Source: Streptomyces sp. NBC_00620 (lineage in GTDB: Bacteria; Actinomycetota; Actinomycetes; Streptomycetales; Streptomycetaceae). From it: 64,000 nucleotides of DNA. The stretch is from the NCBI RefSeq assembly GCF_026341825.1, contig NZ_JAPENY010000001.1:2046001-2110000 (forward strand), written 5' to 3'. The position numbers and the translations under genes are program-made. Numbering within the stretch: the first letter of the stretch is position 1; each line of letters begins with the position of its first letter. The notes under the pieces are model-generated. The model did no database searches, had not been told where the DNA came from, and was given only the letters and a program-made list of their open reading frames with translations. Positions 8,681 through 16,501 of the stretch are shown here, piece after piece.

Positions 8681-10225
8681 GTGAGCACCGAGAACGAGGG
8701 CACTGCAGTACCCCCGGCCCCGTCCGCACCTCCTGTGCCGGTGGACACTCCCGCTGCTTCCGCGCAGACCGGCGCGCCCGGAGAGAGCGCGCCGACCGCT
8801 CAGCTCCCGGCGGTGCCTCCGAGCGCCCCCGGCGCACCGGAGCAGGCACCGGCGTACGGGTCGCCGGATCAGACCCCGACGTACGGCACTCCGGACCAGG
8901 CACCGGCGTACCCCGCTCCGGATCAGGCACCCGCGTACGCCTCTATGGGCGCCGGGGCTCCTGACGCGCAGGGACACGACGCCGGGGTGCCGGTCTCCGC
9001 GGTGGACGCCGGCTGGCCGCCTCCGCCGCCCGCCACTCCCTCGTACGCGGACGGCGGCGGTTCCGGCTCCGGCTGGGGCGCCTCCTACCAGCAGCCCGCT
9101 CCCAAGTCCGGTGGCGGACGCGGTGGTCTGGTCGCCGCGATCCTCGTCGCCGCGCTGGTCGCGGGCGGCGTGGGCGGCGGCATCGGCTACACGCTGGCCA
9201 AGGGGAACGACGACTCCACCGACTCGACGACGGTCTCCGCCCCGCAGAGCAGCGGCGACGTGAAGCGTGCCGCGGACACCGTCGCGGGCGTGGCCGCCAA
9301 CGCGCTGCCGAGCACGGTCACCATCGAGGCCGAGAGCAGCAGCGGCGAGGGCGGCACCGGAACCGGCTTCGTCTTCGACAAGGAAGGCCACATCCTCACC
9401 AACAACCACGTGGTGGCGGACGCGGTCGACAACGGCAAGCTCACCGCGACCTTCTCCAACGGCAAGAAGTACGACGCTGAAGTGGTCGGTCACGCCCAGG
9501 GCTACGACGTCGCGGTCATCAAGCTGAAGAACGCGCCGTCGGACCTGAAGCCCCTCGCCCTCGGCGACTCCGACAAGGTGGCCGTCGGCGACTCGACCAT
9601 TGCGATCGGCGCGCCCTTCGGTCTCTCCAACACGGTGACCACGGGCATCATCAGCGCCAAGAACCGCCCGGTGGCCTCCAGCGACGGCACGTCCAGCAGC
9701 TCCTCGTACATGAGCGCCCTGCAGACGGACGCCTCCATCAACCCCGGCAACTCCGGCGGCCCGCTCCTGGACGCGCAGGGCTCGGTCATCGGCATCAACT
9801 CGGCGATCCAGTCCAGCGGCAGCCTCGGCGGCACCAGCCAGTCCGGCTCCATCGGCCTGGGCTTCGCGATCCCGATCAACCAGGCGAAGACCGTCGCCCA
9901 GCAGCTGATCAAGACGGGCAAGCCGGTCTACCCGGTGATCGGCGCGTCGGTCTCCCTCGAAGAGGGCACCGGCGGCGCGAAGATCACCGACCAGGGCGCC
10001 AGCGGCTCCGCCTCGGTCACCTCCGGCGGCCCCGCGGACAAGGCGGGCCTCAAGGCCGGCGACGTCATCACCAAGCTCGACGACACGGTGATCGACAGCG
10101 GCCCCACCCTCATCGGCGAGATCTGGACCCACCAGCCCGGCGACACCGTCAAGCTCACCTACACGCGCGACGGCAAGACCCAGACGACCAACGTCACCCT
10201 CGGCGAGCGCGAGGGCGACAGCTGA
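8681..10225 (+). CDS. Membrane-anchored HtrA/DegP-like S1C serine protease with PDZ domain
   Basis: A 514-residue protein. Residues 1-145 are a cytosolic Pro/Ala-rich tail containing repeats of the type PDQAPAY (about 68-90). One transmembrane helix follows (about 148-172, GLVAAILVAALVAGGV). The extracytoplasmic trypsin-like domain (about 200-420) shows the full triad: NNHVVAD (His), YDVAVIKLK (Asp) and NPGNSGGPLLD (Ser). A PDZ domain is at about 425-510. This is the standard Streptomyces HtrA architecture for envelope protein quality control. It ends 34 bases before a strong terminator. Confidence 0.93.
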   Translation: MSTENEGTAVPPAPSAPPVPVDTPAASAQTGAPGESAPTAQLPAVPPSAPGAPEQAPAYGSPDQTPTYGTPDQAPAYPAPDQAPAYASMGAGAPDAQGHDAGVPVSAVDAGWPPPPPATPSYADGGGSGSGWGASYQQPAPKSGGGRGGLVAAILVAALVAGGVGGGIGYTLAKGNDDSTDSTTVSAPQSSGDVKRAADTVAGVAANALPSTVTIEAESSSGEGGTGTGFVFDKEGHILTNNHVVADAVDNGKLTATFSNGKKYDAEVVGHAQGYDVAVIKLKNAPSDLKPLALGDSDKVAVGDSTIAIGAPFGLSNTVTTGIISAKNRPVASSDGTSSSSSYMSALQTDASINPGNSGGPLLDAQGSVIGINSAIQSSGSLGGTSQSGSIGLGFAIPINQAKTVAQQLIKTGKPVYPVIGASVSLEEGTGGAKITDQGASGSASVTSGGPADKAGLKAGDVITKLDDTVIDSGPTLIGEIWTHQPGDTVKLTYTRDGKTQTTNVTLGEREGDS

Positions 10226-10259
10226 CCGCAGTCCGGCGCGGCGTGAACTGACCGGCATC

Positions 10260-10294
10260 AGAAGGGGTGCCCGCTGGTTGCGGGCACCCCTTCT
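10260..10294 (+). terminator. Rho-independent-type hairpin after the HtrA gene
   Basis: A perfect 15-bp stem (AGAAGGGGTGCCCGC paired with GCGGGCACCCCTTCT) around a 5-base loop. It separates the protease gene from the tRNA-Ser gene. Streptomyces terminators commonly lack a long U tract, as here. Confidence 0.9.
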
Positions 10295-10388
10295 GCGCCC
10301 CGCAGGTCCCCGCGCGGACCACCAGCCCACGACACCTCCCGAGGCCGGTAGGCTGTAGCCCGCTCCGCCCCAGGTGGGCCGGGGCGAA

Positions 10389-10475
10389 GGTGGGTTGCCC
10401 GAGCGGCCTAAGGGAACGGTCTTGAAAACCGTCGTGGCAGCGATGTCACCGTGGGTTCAAATCCCACACCCACCG
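10389..10475 (+). tRNA. tRNA-Ser(UGA)
   Basis: An 87-base class II tRNA. Acceptor GGTGGGT pairs with ACCCACC, discriminator G. Anticodon stem ACGGT/ACCGT encloses loop CTTGAAA with anticodon TGA. A long variable arm and T arm GTGGG-TTCAAAT-CCCAC are present. CCA is not encoded. Its 3' 58 bases are duplicated at 12630-12688, making it the attachment site of integrative element 1. Confidence 0.96.
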
Positions 10476-10476
10476 C
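10418..10476 (+). repeat. att repeat of element 1, left copy (within tRNA-Ser)
   Basis: 59 bp beginning ggtcttgaaaaccg and ending caccgc, identical to 12630-12688. It covers the anticodon arm to the 3' end of the tRNA, the usual crossover zone for tyrosine integrases. Confidence 0.92.
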
Positions 10477-10657
10477 AGGTGAACGGCCCCTGACCAGGTG
10501 AATTGGTCGGGGGCCGTTCTCATGTGCGATGTCCGTCAACCACCGTGGTTCCCCGTCAGTTACCGGTCGATCGGGCACGGAAGGGGCACGGGAAAGTTCT
10601 GATCCGTAGCGCCATGTGGATCGGTCGCGGGGCGGTCATGCCGGCCACATTTGGGCT

Positions 10658-10879
10658 CTACGAAGAGGCCGCCGGACAGGAGGGGTTGCTGCGGTTGCGG
10701 TACCTCGTTGCTGTACTCCAAGCACCAGCCAGGAGCGCTGCGATAGACGCACCGTCTGCGTACGCGCTGACAACCTCAGTGCAGTGGGCAGACGACAGCA
10801 CCACTACCACAATCACTGTGATCACCCAGAGCTTTGGGCGCGGATTTGACAGCGGTGGGTGGGAACGGACCAGACTCAT
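10658..10879 (-). CDS. Small membrane protein of element 1
   Basis: A 73-residue frame from ATG 10879 with a strong ribosome site AAGGAGG 7 bases upstream on the minus strand. The N-terminus is Pro-rich, followed by a hydrophobic helix (LWVITVIVVVVLSSAH, about 17-32) and a second weakly hydrophobic segment (IAALLAGAWS). No homologue is recognised. Size and setting recall the spread-type or exclusion membrane proteins of Streptomyces integrative elements, but nothing proves that role. The overlapping plus-strand frame is rejected because it lacks a ribosome site. Confidence 0.55.
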   Translation of the reverse strand: MSLVRSHPPLSNPRPKLWVITVIVVVVLSSAHCTEVVSAYADGASIAALLAGAWSTATRYRNRSNPSCPAASS

Positions 10880-11187
10880 AGGAACGCCTCCTTGAGGAGT
10901 TGATGCCCGCTCCAACACGCGCGCCGGGAAGCTTGTGTGGTGGGGCGGGCTCTCTTCGTTCCAGGAGACTCCGGTATGCCGTTCACTGAGTCGTTTTGGG
11001 CCAACGTTCCCTATGTGGCAGGGACGTGTGAGGTCCCTTTTCTGACTCTGGTAGGTATGCGCGGCGCCGAGAAACACGTGTTCGGGGGCGCTTGCAGCTT
11101 CCGCGACTGTGAATCCGCAGCTATCTGAACATGGCCGGAATCGATTCCACGGTTCCCTACGCTGCGGACACTGCCGCGTCTCTCCCC
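10880..11187. other. Non-coding stretch of element 1, lower GC
   Basis: Upstream region of the leftward membrane-protein gene. GC is visibly lower than the backbone. Around 11131-11176 the sequence resembles the part of the phosphatase gene encoding AGIDSTVP (3410-3455 region, reverse strand). No convincing gene is present; a 50-codon frame at 10977-11128 has a weak GGAG but no recognisable product. Confidence 0.4.
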
Positions 11188-11604
11188 CAACCCACCACTC
11201 TCCCCAGCTCCCATCCCGTCTGCCGTCGACCCACACACCGTGGAGCGGGCGTGGTTCATGGCGTCCAGGTGGAGCGCGCCACTGTACGAACGACCTGGAC
11301 GCCATGGGCCGCGTCTGCTCGGCTCTGCCTGGGTCGACGGTGGACGGGATGGGAGCACCCCGAGCACGCCACTACGTGGCCGGCACTCGCGAACGGCGCC
11401 ACCGCCATCTCGGAGCCTGAGCGCCCCCGCCGGAGGCACGCCGTGACCCTTGCGGCGCTAGCGGTGATCGGCTCATGGCTACCGGCCCTATCCACATGTG
11501 GGCGCGCGTCGGCGGCGGCGCGCCGAGCGGGCCGAAGGCAGGAGCGCGGGCGCAGCCAGAGTCGGGAAGCGCGCCCGGCGGAGCGGAGCGCAGCCGGGGC
11601 TTGA
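11188..11604 (+). repeat. Dispersed structured repeat, copy A
   Basis: 417 bp that recur on the opposite strand at 61498-61919. The core is a nested hairpin: outer arms 11207-11233 and 11330-11356 (27 positions, nearly complementary) and inner arms 11258-11270 and 11293-11305 (13 bp, perfect) around a 22-nt loop identical in both copies. Two inner-stem pairs differ between copies and both changes are compensated on the other arm. Open frames through it are probably not genes. It could be a non-autonomous mobile repeat or a structured RNA. Confidence 0.85.
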
Positions 11605-12592
11605 CCCCGCTGAGGGGCAGACGATCGTACGAGACTGGGCCGCTCGTTGGCTCGCTGCGGTGTCTCCGCAGCTCAAGCACACGACACAAGCGTCGTACCG
11701 GTCGCTGATCAACTCGCTGATCAATCCGGCACTTGGGGATCGTGAGCTGACGAGCCTTCGGCCGATCACCGTGACTGAGTGGGTCGCCCAGATGCGAACC
11801 CGGGGCCTCAGTCCGTCGCGTATCCGACAGGCGTACCGGGTCTTGTCCCAGATCATGAAGTCGGCAGTCGACAACGACATGATCGCGCAGACTCCGTGCC
11901 GGGGCGTGAAGCTACCTCGGATGCCGGAGACGGAGCCGCACATCCTCACGCCGCTCGAAGCGTCTCGGGTTGTACGGAGTGCCGACAAGCCGCATGACCT
12001 GTTGATCGCTTTGCTTGCCTTCGCCGGCCTGCGAGTTGGTGAGGCATTCGCTCTACGGCGTGTGGACATCGACGTGTCCGGCGGCTTCGTGCTCGTGGAT
12101 GAGAACCTTGCCGAGGCGGACGGGGTCTTGGTCTTCGACACCCCCAAGTCCCATCAGAAGCGGCTCCTGCGTATCGCGCCTTCGCTCGCGAAGCGGCTGG
12201 GGAAGCATCTGGAGACCTTGGCCGGCGGGGATGACGCGCTCCTGTTCACCACGCCTGCAGGCAAGCCCATGCGCTACAACCAGTGGCGCAAGGCGTACTT
12301 CGACCCCGCGGTGTCGGCTGCTGATCTGACCGACGTGACCCCGCACGATCTTCGGGCCTCACACGGGACTTGGGTCGCTGACCGCTATGGCGTGATGACG
12401 GCCGCTCACCGACTCGGCCACTCGAACGCGAGCGTCACGACGCGGCACTACGCTCGACCTGTCGCCGGACGTGATGATCAGGTGGCCGAAGCCTCGGACT
12501 CCTGGTTCAACGGGCACGATCACGACCGAGGGGCACGTAGCGGGCACGATGACGATGACGATGGCTCGGCGGGAGCGCTCGTACCCGTCTGA
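11498..12592 (+). CDS. int: Tyrosine site-specific integrase, N-terminus replaced by repeat
   Basis: The open frame gives 364 residues, but the first 36 or so are read through the dispersed repeat and are Arg/Ala-rich. True integrase similarity starts near residue 42 (IVRDWAARWLAAV). The core-binding SAM-like domain (about 42-135) and catalytic domain (about 150-325) are intact: GLRVGEAFALR (Arg I), HDLRASHGTW (HxxR) and HRLGHSNASVTTRHYA (His/Tyr). The arm-type DNA-binding domain normally preceding the core is missing. The C-terminus is an Asp-rich tail from a GACGAT repeat. It lies 37 bases from the right att, so it is the element's own integrase, probably defective. Confidence 0.8.
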   Translation: MGARRRRRAERAEGRSAGAARVGKRARRSGAQPGLDPAEGQTIVRDWAARWLAAVSPQLKHTTQASYRSLINSLINPALGDRELTSLRPITVTEWVAQMRTRGLSPSRIRQAYRVLSQIMKSAVDNDMIAQTPCRGVKLPRMPETEPHILTPLEASRVVRSADKPHDLLIALLAFAGLRVGEAFALRRVDIDVSGGFVLVDENLAEADGVLVFDTPKSHQKRLLRIAPSLAKRLGKHLETLAGGDDALLFTTPAGKPMRYNQWRKAYFDPAVSAADLTDVTPHDLRASHGTWVADRYGVMTAAHRLGHSNASVTTRHYARPVAGRDDQVAEASDSWFNGHDHDRGARSGHDDDDDGSAGALVPV

Positions 12593-12629
12593 CCTGTGGC
12601 GGAGACCCCGACGCCCGTGATCGTCGAAA

Positions 12630-12688
12630 GGTCTTGAAAACCGTCGTGGCAGCGATGTCACCGTGGGTTCAAATCCCACACCCACCGC
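12630..12688 (+). repeat. att repeat of element 1, right copy
   Basis: Identical 59-bp copy of the tRNA-Ser(UGA) 3' end. It carries the anticodon loop and T arm but no 5' half, so it is not a functional tRNA gene. Confidence 0.92.
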
Positions 12689-12714
12689 TTACAGGTCAGC
12701 GTATGTGCTGGTCA

Positions 12715-12747
12715 GAAGGGGTGTCTCTCAGTGAGAGACACCCCTTC
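12715..12747. terminator. Bidirectional hairpin terminator
   Basis: A 16-bp perfect stem (GAAGGGGTGTCTCTCA with TGAGAGACACCCCTTC) around a single central base. It lies just outside the right att and before the 3' end of the leftward secreted-protein gene, so it can serve both sides. Confidence 0.85.
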
Positions 12748-12814
12748 CTCGTTCAGCCCGTCTCGCGGGGAACGGCACGGTGAGATGTGCTGAGGTCGGG
12801 CGGCCGGCGTGTGG

Positions 12815-13267
12815 TTACGCGCGGCCGCTGTACCCGAGACTGCAGTCCGCGTATGTGCCTACGACCGCGCAGAGCTGGATGTAGACCGCGGTGCCCTCTG
12901 TCAGATCTCCGGTGTTCCACGGGCTGGTGTAGGTGGCCGCGTGCCCGCGCGTGGTGGCAACGCGCCCCGTCACCGGAGAGACCATTTTGGCTTCCATGCC
13001 TCGCCCGTCCGAAAGCACGTCCACCACCTGAAACGCGTCGCCGGGGATGCCACAGCACCCCGGATCGGCGTTCCACACCATGGCGCCCGCGTAGGTGCCG
13101 TTGTAGTAGGAGGTGATGCTGAAGCTCCCGTTGTCGGACACCGCGCTCTTGCTGAAGGTCCAGTCGGCAGCCGCCGCGTTGGTCGCCCCGACAGTGAGGG
13201 AACCGCCGGCAAGGAGTGCACTGGCCGCCAGTAGTGTGAAAACCCGGCTCTTCTGTCTCGTCCGCAT
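12815..13267 (-). CDS. Small secreted hypothetical protein
   Basis: 150 residues from ATG 13267, with GGAGGGGAC upstream. A Sec signal peptide is present (RTRQKSRVFTLLAASALLAGG, cleavage near NAAAADWT). The mature part of about 115 residues has four cysteines, two adjacent in PGCCGIPGD, and ends in CSLGYSGRA. The motif DGRGMEAKMVSP and aromatic-rich strands suggest a beta-sandwich. No family recognised; related small exported proteins are common in Streptomyces. Monocistronic. Confidence 0.72.
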   Translation of the reverse strand: MRTRQKSRVFTLLAASALLAGGSLTVGATNAAAADWTFSKSAVSDNGSFSITSYYNGTYAGAMVWNADPGCCGIPGDAFQVVDVLSDGRGMEAKMVSPVTGRVATTRGHAATYTSPWNTGDLTEGTAVYIQLCAVVGTYADCSLGYSGRA

Positions 13268-13544
13268 GGAAAGTCCCCTCCAGGATGGATAGTTGCGCAG
13301 ATCCAATTGACGGCAGATCGTCTCTGGAGCCGAGAGGCCGATCAACGCTCTTCCTGGGAAAGGCGACGCAAAGCCAACACTCTGTGGACGCATTGCGTCT
13401 TTCCCAGCAATCGGTCCTAACCCTGCGCATGGTCTTGAGCATGGCCTTGAATGTGGCCTTGGGCAGGGAGTTGGCGCGTTCGCAGGCGCCGTGGATGCAG
13501 CAGATGGGTCAGGGGCCGTTTCCGTACGCGCTACGGTTCCTGCC

Positions 13545-14204
13545 ATGCCCCGATCAACCGAAGCCGAGCCTTTGCCTGTCACCGCGGACGACGTGGACCA
13601 AGCTGTCCAGCTCGCCGTCAGTACTCTCCGGGAGGCGCCCCCGGAGGCCTGGGTCGGCAAGGCCGGCTCGCTGGAGTGGGACTGCTGGGAGACCGTCGAG
13701 CACCTCAGTGACGACCTCTTCGCCTACGCCGCCCAACTGGGTCCCAAGGAACCGCCCTTGGAGGGCGAGGTGCCGTTCGTCTGGGAGAGCCGAAGGCCCG
13801 GCGGTCCCGCGAACGCCATTCACGCGGACCGTGCGGCGGGGCCCGCCGGGCTGCTGCAGGTGCTGGAGGCGAGCGGCGCGCTGCTGGTCGCCATGGTGCG
13901 TACGACGCCGTCGCGGGTCCGCGCCCACCACAGCTTCGGGGTGTCGGACCCCGAGGGCTTCGCCGCGATGGGCATCGTGGAGACCCTGGTGCACACCCAC
14001 GATCTGGCCGAGGGACTCGGGCTCACCTGGACCCCGCCCGCCGACCTGTGCTCGCGAGTCCTCAACCGGCTGTTCCCGGACGCCCCGTCGAACACGGACC
14101 CCTGGCCCACCCTGCTCTGGGCCACCGGCCGCACCGAACTGCCGGGCCACCCCCCCCTCACCACATGGCGGTGGCACGGGGCGCCCCGGTCGACGGAACT
14201 CTGA
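13545..14204 (+). CDS. Maleylpyruvate isomerase/DinB-like (MDMPI) domain protein
   Basis: 219 residues from ATG 13545 (MPRSTEAEPLP); the start matches the onset of the conserved helix TADDVDQAVQLAV. The sequence fits the mycothiol-dependent DinB-like fold. Candidate metal or thiol-binding histidines lie in TVEHLSDDLFAYA and ETLVHTHDLAEGLGL, and GxDPEGFAAMG resembles family core positions. Such proteins are often mycothiol-dependent transferases or isomerases with unknown substrates. It is translationally coupled to the next gene by a TGATG overlap. Confidence 0.75.
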   Translation: MPRSTEAEPLPVTADDVDQAVQLAVSTLREAPPEAWVGKAGSLEWDCWETVEHLSDDLFAYAAQLGPKEPPLEGEVPFVWESRRPGGPANAIHADRAAGPAGLLQVLEASGALLVAMVRTTPSRVRAHHSFGVSDPEGFAAMGIVETLVHTHDLAEGLGLTWTPPADLCSRVLNRLFPDAPSNTDPWPTLLWATGRTELPGHPPLTTWRWHGAPRSTEL

Positions 14205-14659
14205 TGCGGGAAACGTCGTATGTGAGGTTCCAGGGGACGATCCGCAGCGAGCGCGGTCACTTTCCCGGCGTTTTCGGATTGGCCAACGGCCTCGCACGTG
14301 AAGGCAGGCTCACAGAAGAGCAATTCCGGTTCTGGCGAGCCAACAACGACTGGTACGACGCCAATTACCCGAACCCCTCGGACAACGATCCCCTCGTCTA
14401 TGACCACGAGACTCACCCTGGTGCCGTCGCCTGGTTCAAATCATCGGCCAAGGAACTCATCAAGCGGGTGGACGGGTACCTGGAACTCCTCGCCGCGCAT
14501 GGCGTCGAGTGCCGGCGTGTGGAGTCGTCGGCACCAGGAAAGATCATCTACGAGGATGAGTGCCAGGTTGTGGTCGTCCCCCTGGAAGCGGCTGCATCGC
14601 GTGGCGCCGACCCTCGCGGAACGGCTCGGGAGGCAGCCGGCGACTCTCCGGGTCGGTGA
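14204..14659 (+). CDS. Hypothetical cytosolic protein coupled to the MDMPI gene
   Basis: 151 residues, starting at the ATG that overlaps the preceding stop (TGATG at 14202-14206), which implies coupled translation. The sequence is rich in Asp, Asn and aromatic residues (RFWRANNDWYDANYPNPSD). A mid-region block, HPGAVAWFKSSAKELIKRV, is followed by a C-terminal hydrophobic strand QVVVVPLEAA. No domain is recognised. Family members I recall are annotated only as hypothetical Streptomyces proteins. Function unknown. Confidence 0.7.
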   Translation: MRETSYVRFQGTIRSERGHFPGVFGLANGLAREGRLTEEQFRFWRANNDWYDANYPNPSDNDPLVYDHETHPGAVAWFKSSAKELIKRVDGYLELLAAHGVECRRVESSAPGKIIYEDECQVVVVPLEAAASRGADPRGTAREAAGDSPGR

Positions 14660-14755
14660 CGCCGGTGATCCAGGTGCCTCCCGAGTTCGGCCAGGTGGGC
14701 GGTTATCGGTGGTCGCGCCCCAGGGCCGAGTGTTCCCGTCAGTGCCGGTTCCTCG

Positions 14756-15637
14756 TCAGTGCCGGTTCCCCGTCATCCGCGCTGCCGAAGCCACCGTCGA
14801 GCGGGCCTCGCGGAGTGTGAGGCCGGTGTGGACGGCCGCGTCGATCAGGGCGGGGGTCAGGGCGGGGCCGATGCCGTTCTCGTAGGCGCGGCAGGCGGCC
14901 CAGAAGAGGCGGGTGTTGCGCTGGCCCGAGTGGGCCGCCAGGACGAACTGGATCAGGCCCTGGCCCTGCCCGTGGACGTCATCCGGTGTCGAGGCCGTCG
15001 GCTTGGCGTGCCGCGGTGGCGGCAGGAGCAGCCGCAGCAGGGCCGGCGGGCAGGGTGCGGGAGCAAAGTGGGCGGTGCCCGGGGCGGTGCTGTAGGCGCC
15101 GTGTTCGGTACGGGATCCGGGGCCGACGAGATAGCCGCCGGCGCCGCGGACGTCGATGCCGGGAGCCAGTCGGCTCGCCGAGTTGGGGACGGCCACGTCC
15201 GGCGGGCCGCTCAGCCACAGGTGGCGGCCGCCGCTCGGGGTGAGGATGACCACGGTCTCCGGGATGGTGAACAGGTGCCGCAGGGCCAGTTCGCGCAGAG
15301 CCGCTGACGACTCCGTACCGGACTTGGTGTCGAGGTCGATGCCGATCAGGTGGTACGGCGGCAGACCACAGGCGATGCCGTAGCCGGTGGCCCAGGGGGC
15401 GGCCGCGAAGAGCGCGCGGATACGGCGAGGGTCGGTCGAGGCGTCGTACACGCCGTGCCCGAAGCGGCCGCACTCGCCGTGGCAGACGGGCAGGCCGGCG
15501 GGGTCGGTTCGGTGGGGGGAGCGCAGTGCGGGGAGCTTCGTACGGGACAGCGGGATGACTGCGAGGCCGCGCTCGGCGGCGGACAGTGCGTGGGCCAGGG
15601 CCATGGTCGTGGCCTGCCGGTCGGTGGTGGTGGCCAT
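14756..15637 (-). CDS. Bifunctional primase/polymerase (AEP-like) domain protein
   Basis: 293 residues from ATG 15637 (MATTTDRQATTM). The Prim-Pol domain covers about 10-200: AERGLAVIPLSRTKLPAL, ATGYGIACGLPPYHLIGIDLDTKSG (with the DxD-type acidic pair), TPSGGRHLWLSGP and GIDVRGAGGYLVGPGS. All AEP motifs (DxD, GxH-like, hDxR) are recognisable, so unlike the protein at 4071 it could be catalytic. The C-terminal 90 residues are a helical primase-C-type tail (RNTRLFWAACRAYENGI). It is not within a mobile element here. Role unknown; it may be a relic of element replication. Confidence 0.82.
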   Translation of the reverse strand: MATTTDRQATTMALAHALSAAERGLAVIPLSRTKLPALRSPHRTDPAGLPVCHGECGRFGHGVYDASTDPRRIRALFAAAPWATGYGIACGLPPYHLIGIDLDTKSGTESSAALRELALRHLFTIPETVVILTPSGGRHLWLSGPPDVAVPNSASRLAPGIDVRGAGGYLVGPGSRTEHGAYSTAPGTAHFAPAPCPPALLRLLLPPPRHAKPTASTPDDVHGQGQGLIQFVLAAHSGQRNTRLFWAACRAYENGIGPALTPALIDAAVHTGLTLREARSTVASAARMTGNRH

Positions 15638-16034
15638 GCCTCTATGTTCGTACGAGTGTTCGAAAAAAGGAAGAGGGTTCGGCAGGGCGCGGAGGCGGCG
15701 GTGGGCGTTTCGGAGGTTGCGGGAGAGATTGGCCGAAAATGTGCCGGAACGCTTCATCCCTTGCGGCGCCTGCCATCCGAACCCGCTCCCCGGCCTTGAC
15801 CTGCGGCTTCGAGTCGGAGATGACGGGCGGAAGGTCGCGAAAGGCGTTTATCGACTTGTCCTCACGCTTCAGGGGGAATGCGTGCTTCCGGGGTGGTTCG
15901 CCGGGGATTCGGTGGGCAACTCTGGAGTCGCGACGTCGTGCACATCACCGAGGCGGTCGGCCAACTGCCTTGGGACAAGCCGTACTTCCCGGTTCACGCC
16001 GGTGCGTACATCTGGTTCTTCTGGAGGAATTCAC
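15638..16034. other. 397-bp intergenic region
   Basis: Holds the promoter regions of the leftward Prim-Pol gene and the rightward small secreted protein. Overlapping frames on the plus strand lack ribosome sites until GGAGG at 16023-16027. No hairpin or repeat of note was seen. Confidence 0.4.
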
Positions 16035-16340
16035 ATGGCAAGCATCCGTACCGCCCGCGTCCTCGCCGCCGTCGCGGCCCTGCCCCTCGCGGCCACCCTC
16101 TTCACGGGTGTCGCGGCGGCAGACAACGGCGCCTTCGCGGACGACGGATCGAACGCGGCGGTGGCGACCGTCAGCGGCAGCGGAGTCGGTGGTGACAACT
16201 TCGGAAACTCGTCCACCACACAGCAGCAGGCGGTCGGCTCCGGCGCCTCGAACCAGAGCAACACGGCCCAGGTGAACGGTTCCGCGTTCACGGCCATCGA
16301 CCAGTCGAACAACGTCGTCAACTTCACCAACCTCTGGTGA
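16035..16340 (+). CDS. Small secreted Gly/Ser/Asn-rich protein
   Basis: 101 residues with GGAGG 8 bases before ATG 16035. A Sec signal peptide is present (MASIRTARVLAAVAALPLAA, cleavage at VAAADNG). The mature 70 residues are low in charge and built from Gly, Ser, Asn, Gln, Thr and Val (GDNFGNSSTTQQQAV, NQSNTAQVNGSAF) with no Cys. The composition recalls chaplin or rodlin-like surface proteins, but their signature motifs are absent. A terminator follows directly. Possibly an aerial-surface or spore-coat component; that is inference. Confidence 0.7.
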   Translation: MASIRTARVLAAVAALPLAATLFTGVAAADNGAFADDGSNAAVATVSGSGVGGDNFGNSSTTQQQAVGSGASNQSNTAQVNGSAFTAIDQSNNVVNFTNLW

Positions 16341-16341
16341 G

Positions 16342-16372
16342 CCGGGGGCCGATGCGCTCTCATCGGCCCGGG
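16342..16372 (+). terminator. Hairpin terminator
   Basis: The arm gggggccgatg pairs with catcggcccg around a 6-base loop, starting within 5 bases of the stop codon of the small secreted protein. Confidence 0.75.
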
Positions 16373-16501
16373 AACTCCCGTGGGGGGCTGTGCTCTGTGG
16401 GGTGGTAACACGTCTGCGCGGCGGTGCTTCGGTGCCGTCGCGCAGGCGTTTTCGTGGGTCTACGCGCGCGCGTGCCCGGGTGCTTGAGGTTGTTCACGCG
16501 C

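Larger units (their letters stand above)
10418..12688. mobile_element. Integrative element 1: 2.2-kb remnant in tRNA-Ser(UGA)
   Basis: Bounded by identical 59-bp direct repeats (10418-10476 inside the tRNA and 12630-12688). Contents are a small membrane-protein gene, a 417-bp dispersed repeat and a tyrosine integrase adjacent to the right att. No replication, transfer or excisionase gene remains. The arrangement fits an AICE or phage-type element that integrated by tRNA-directed recombination and then decayed, with the repeat replacing the integrase 5' end. Confidence 0.88.

Noticed and set aside
8537..10330. 597-codon minus-strand frame opposite the HtrA gene
   Set aside because: Antisense to an unambiguous protease with catalytic triad; the sequence is Gly/Arg/Val-rich shadow translation.
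10503..10895. 130-codon plus-strand frame in element 1
   Set aside because: No ribosome site, and the minus-strand frame at 10658-10879 has a strong AAGGAGG site and a membrane helix.
10977..11128. 50-codon plus-strand frame in element 1
   Set aside because: Weak GGAG only, no similarity or domain; too little support.
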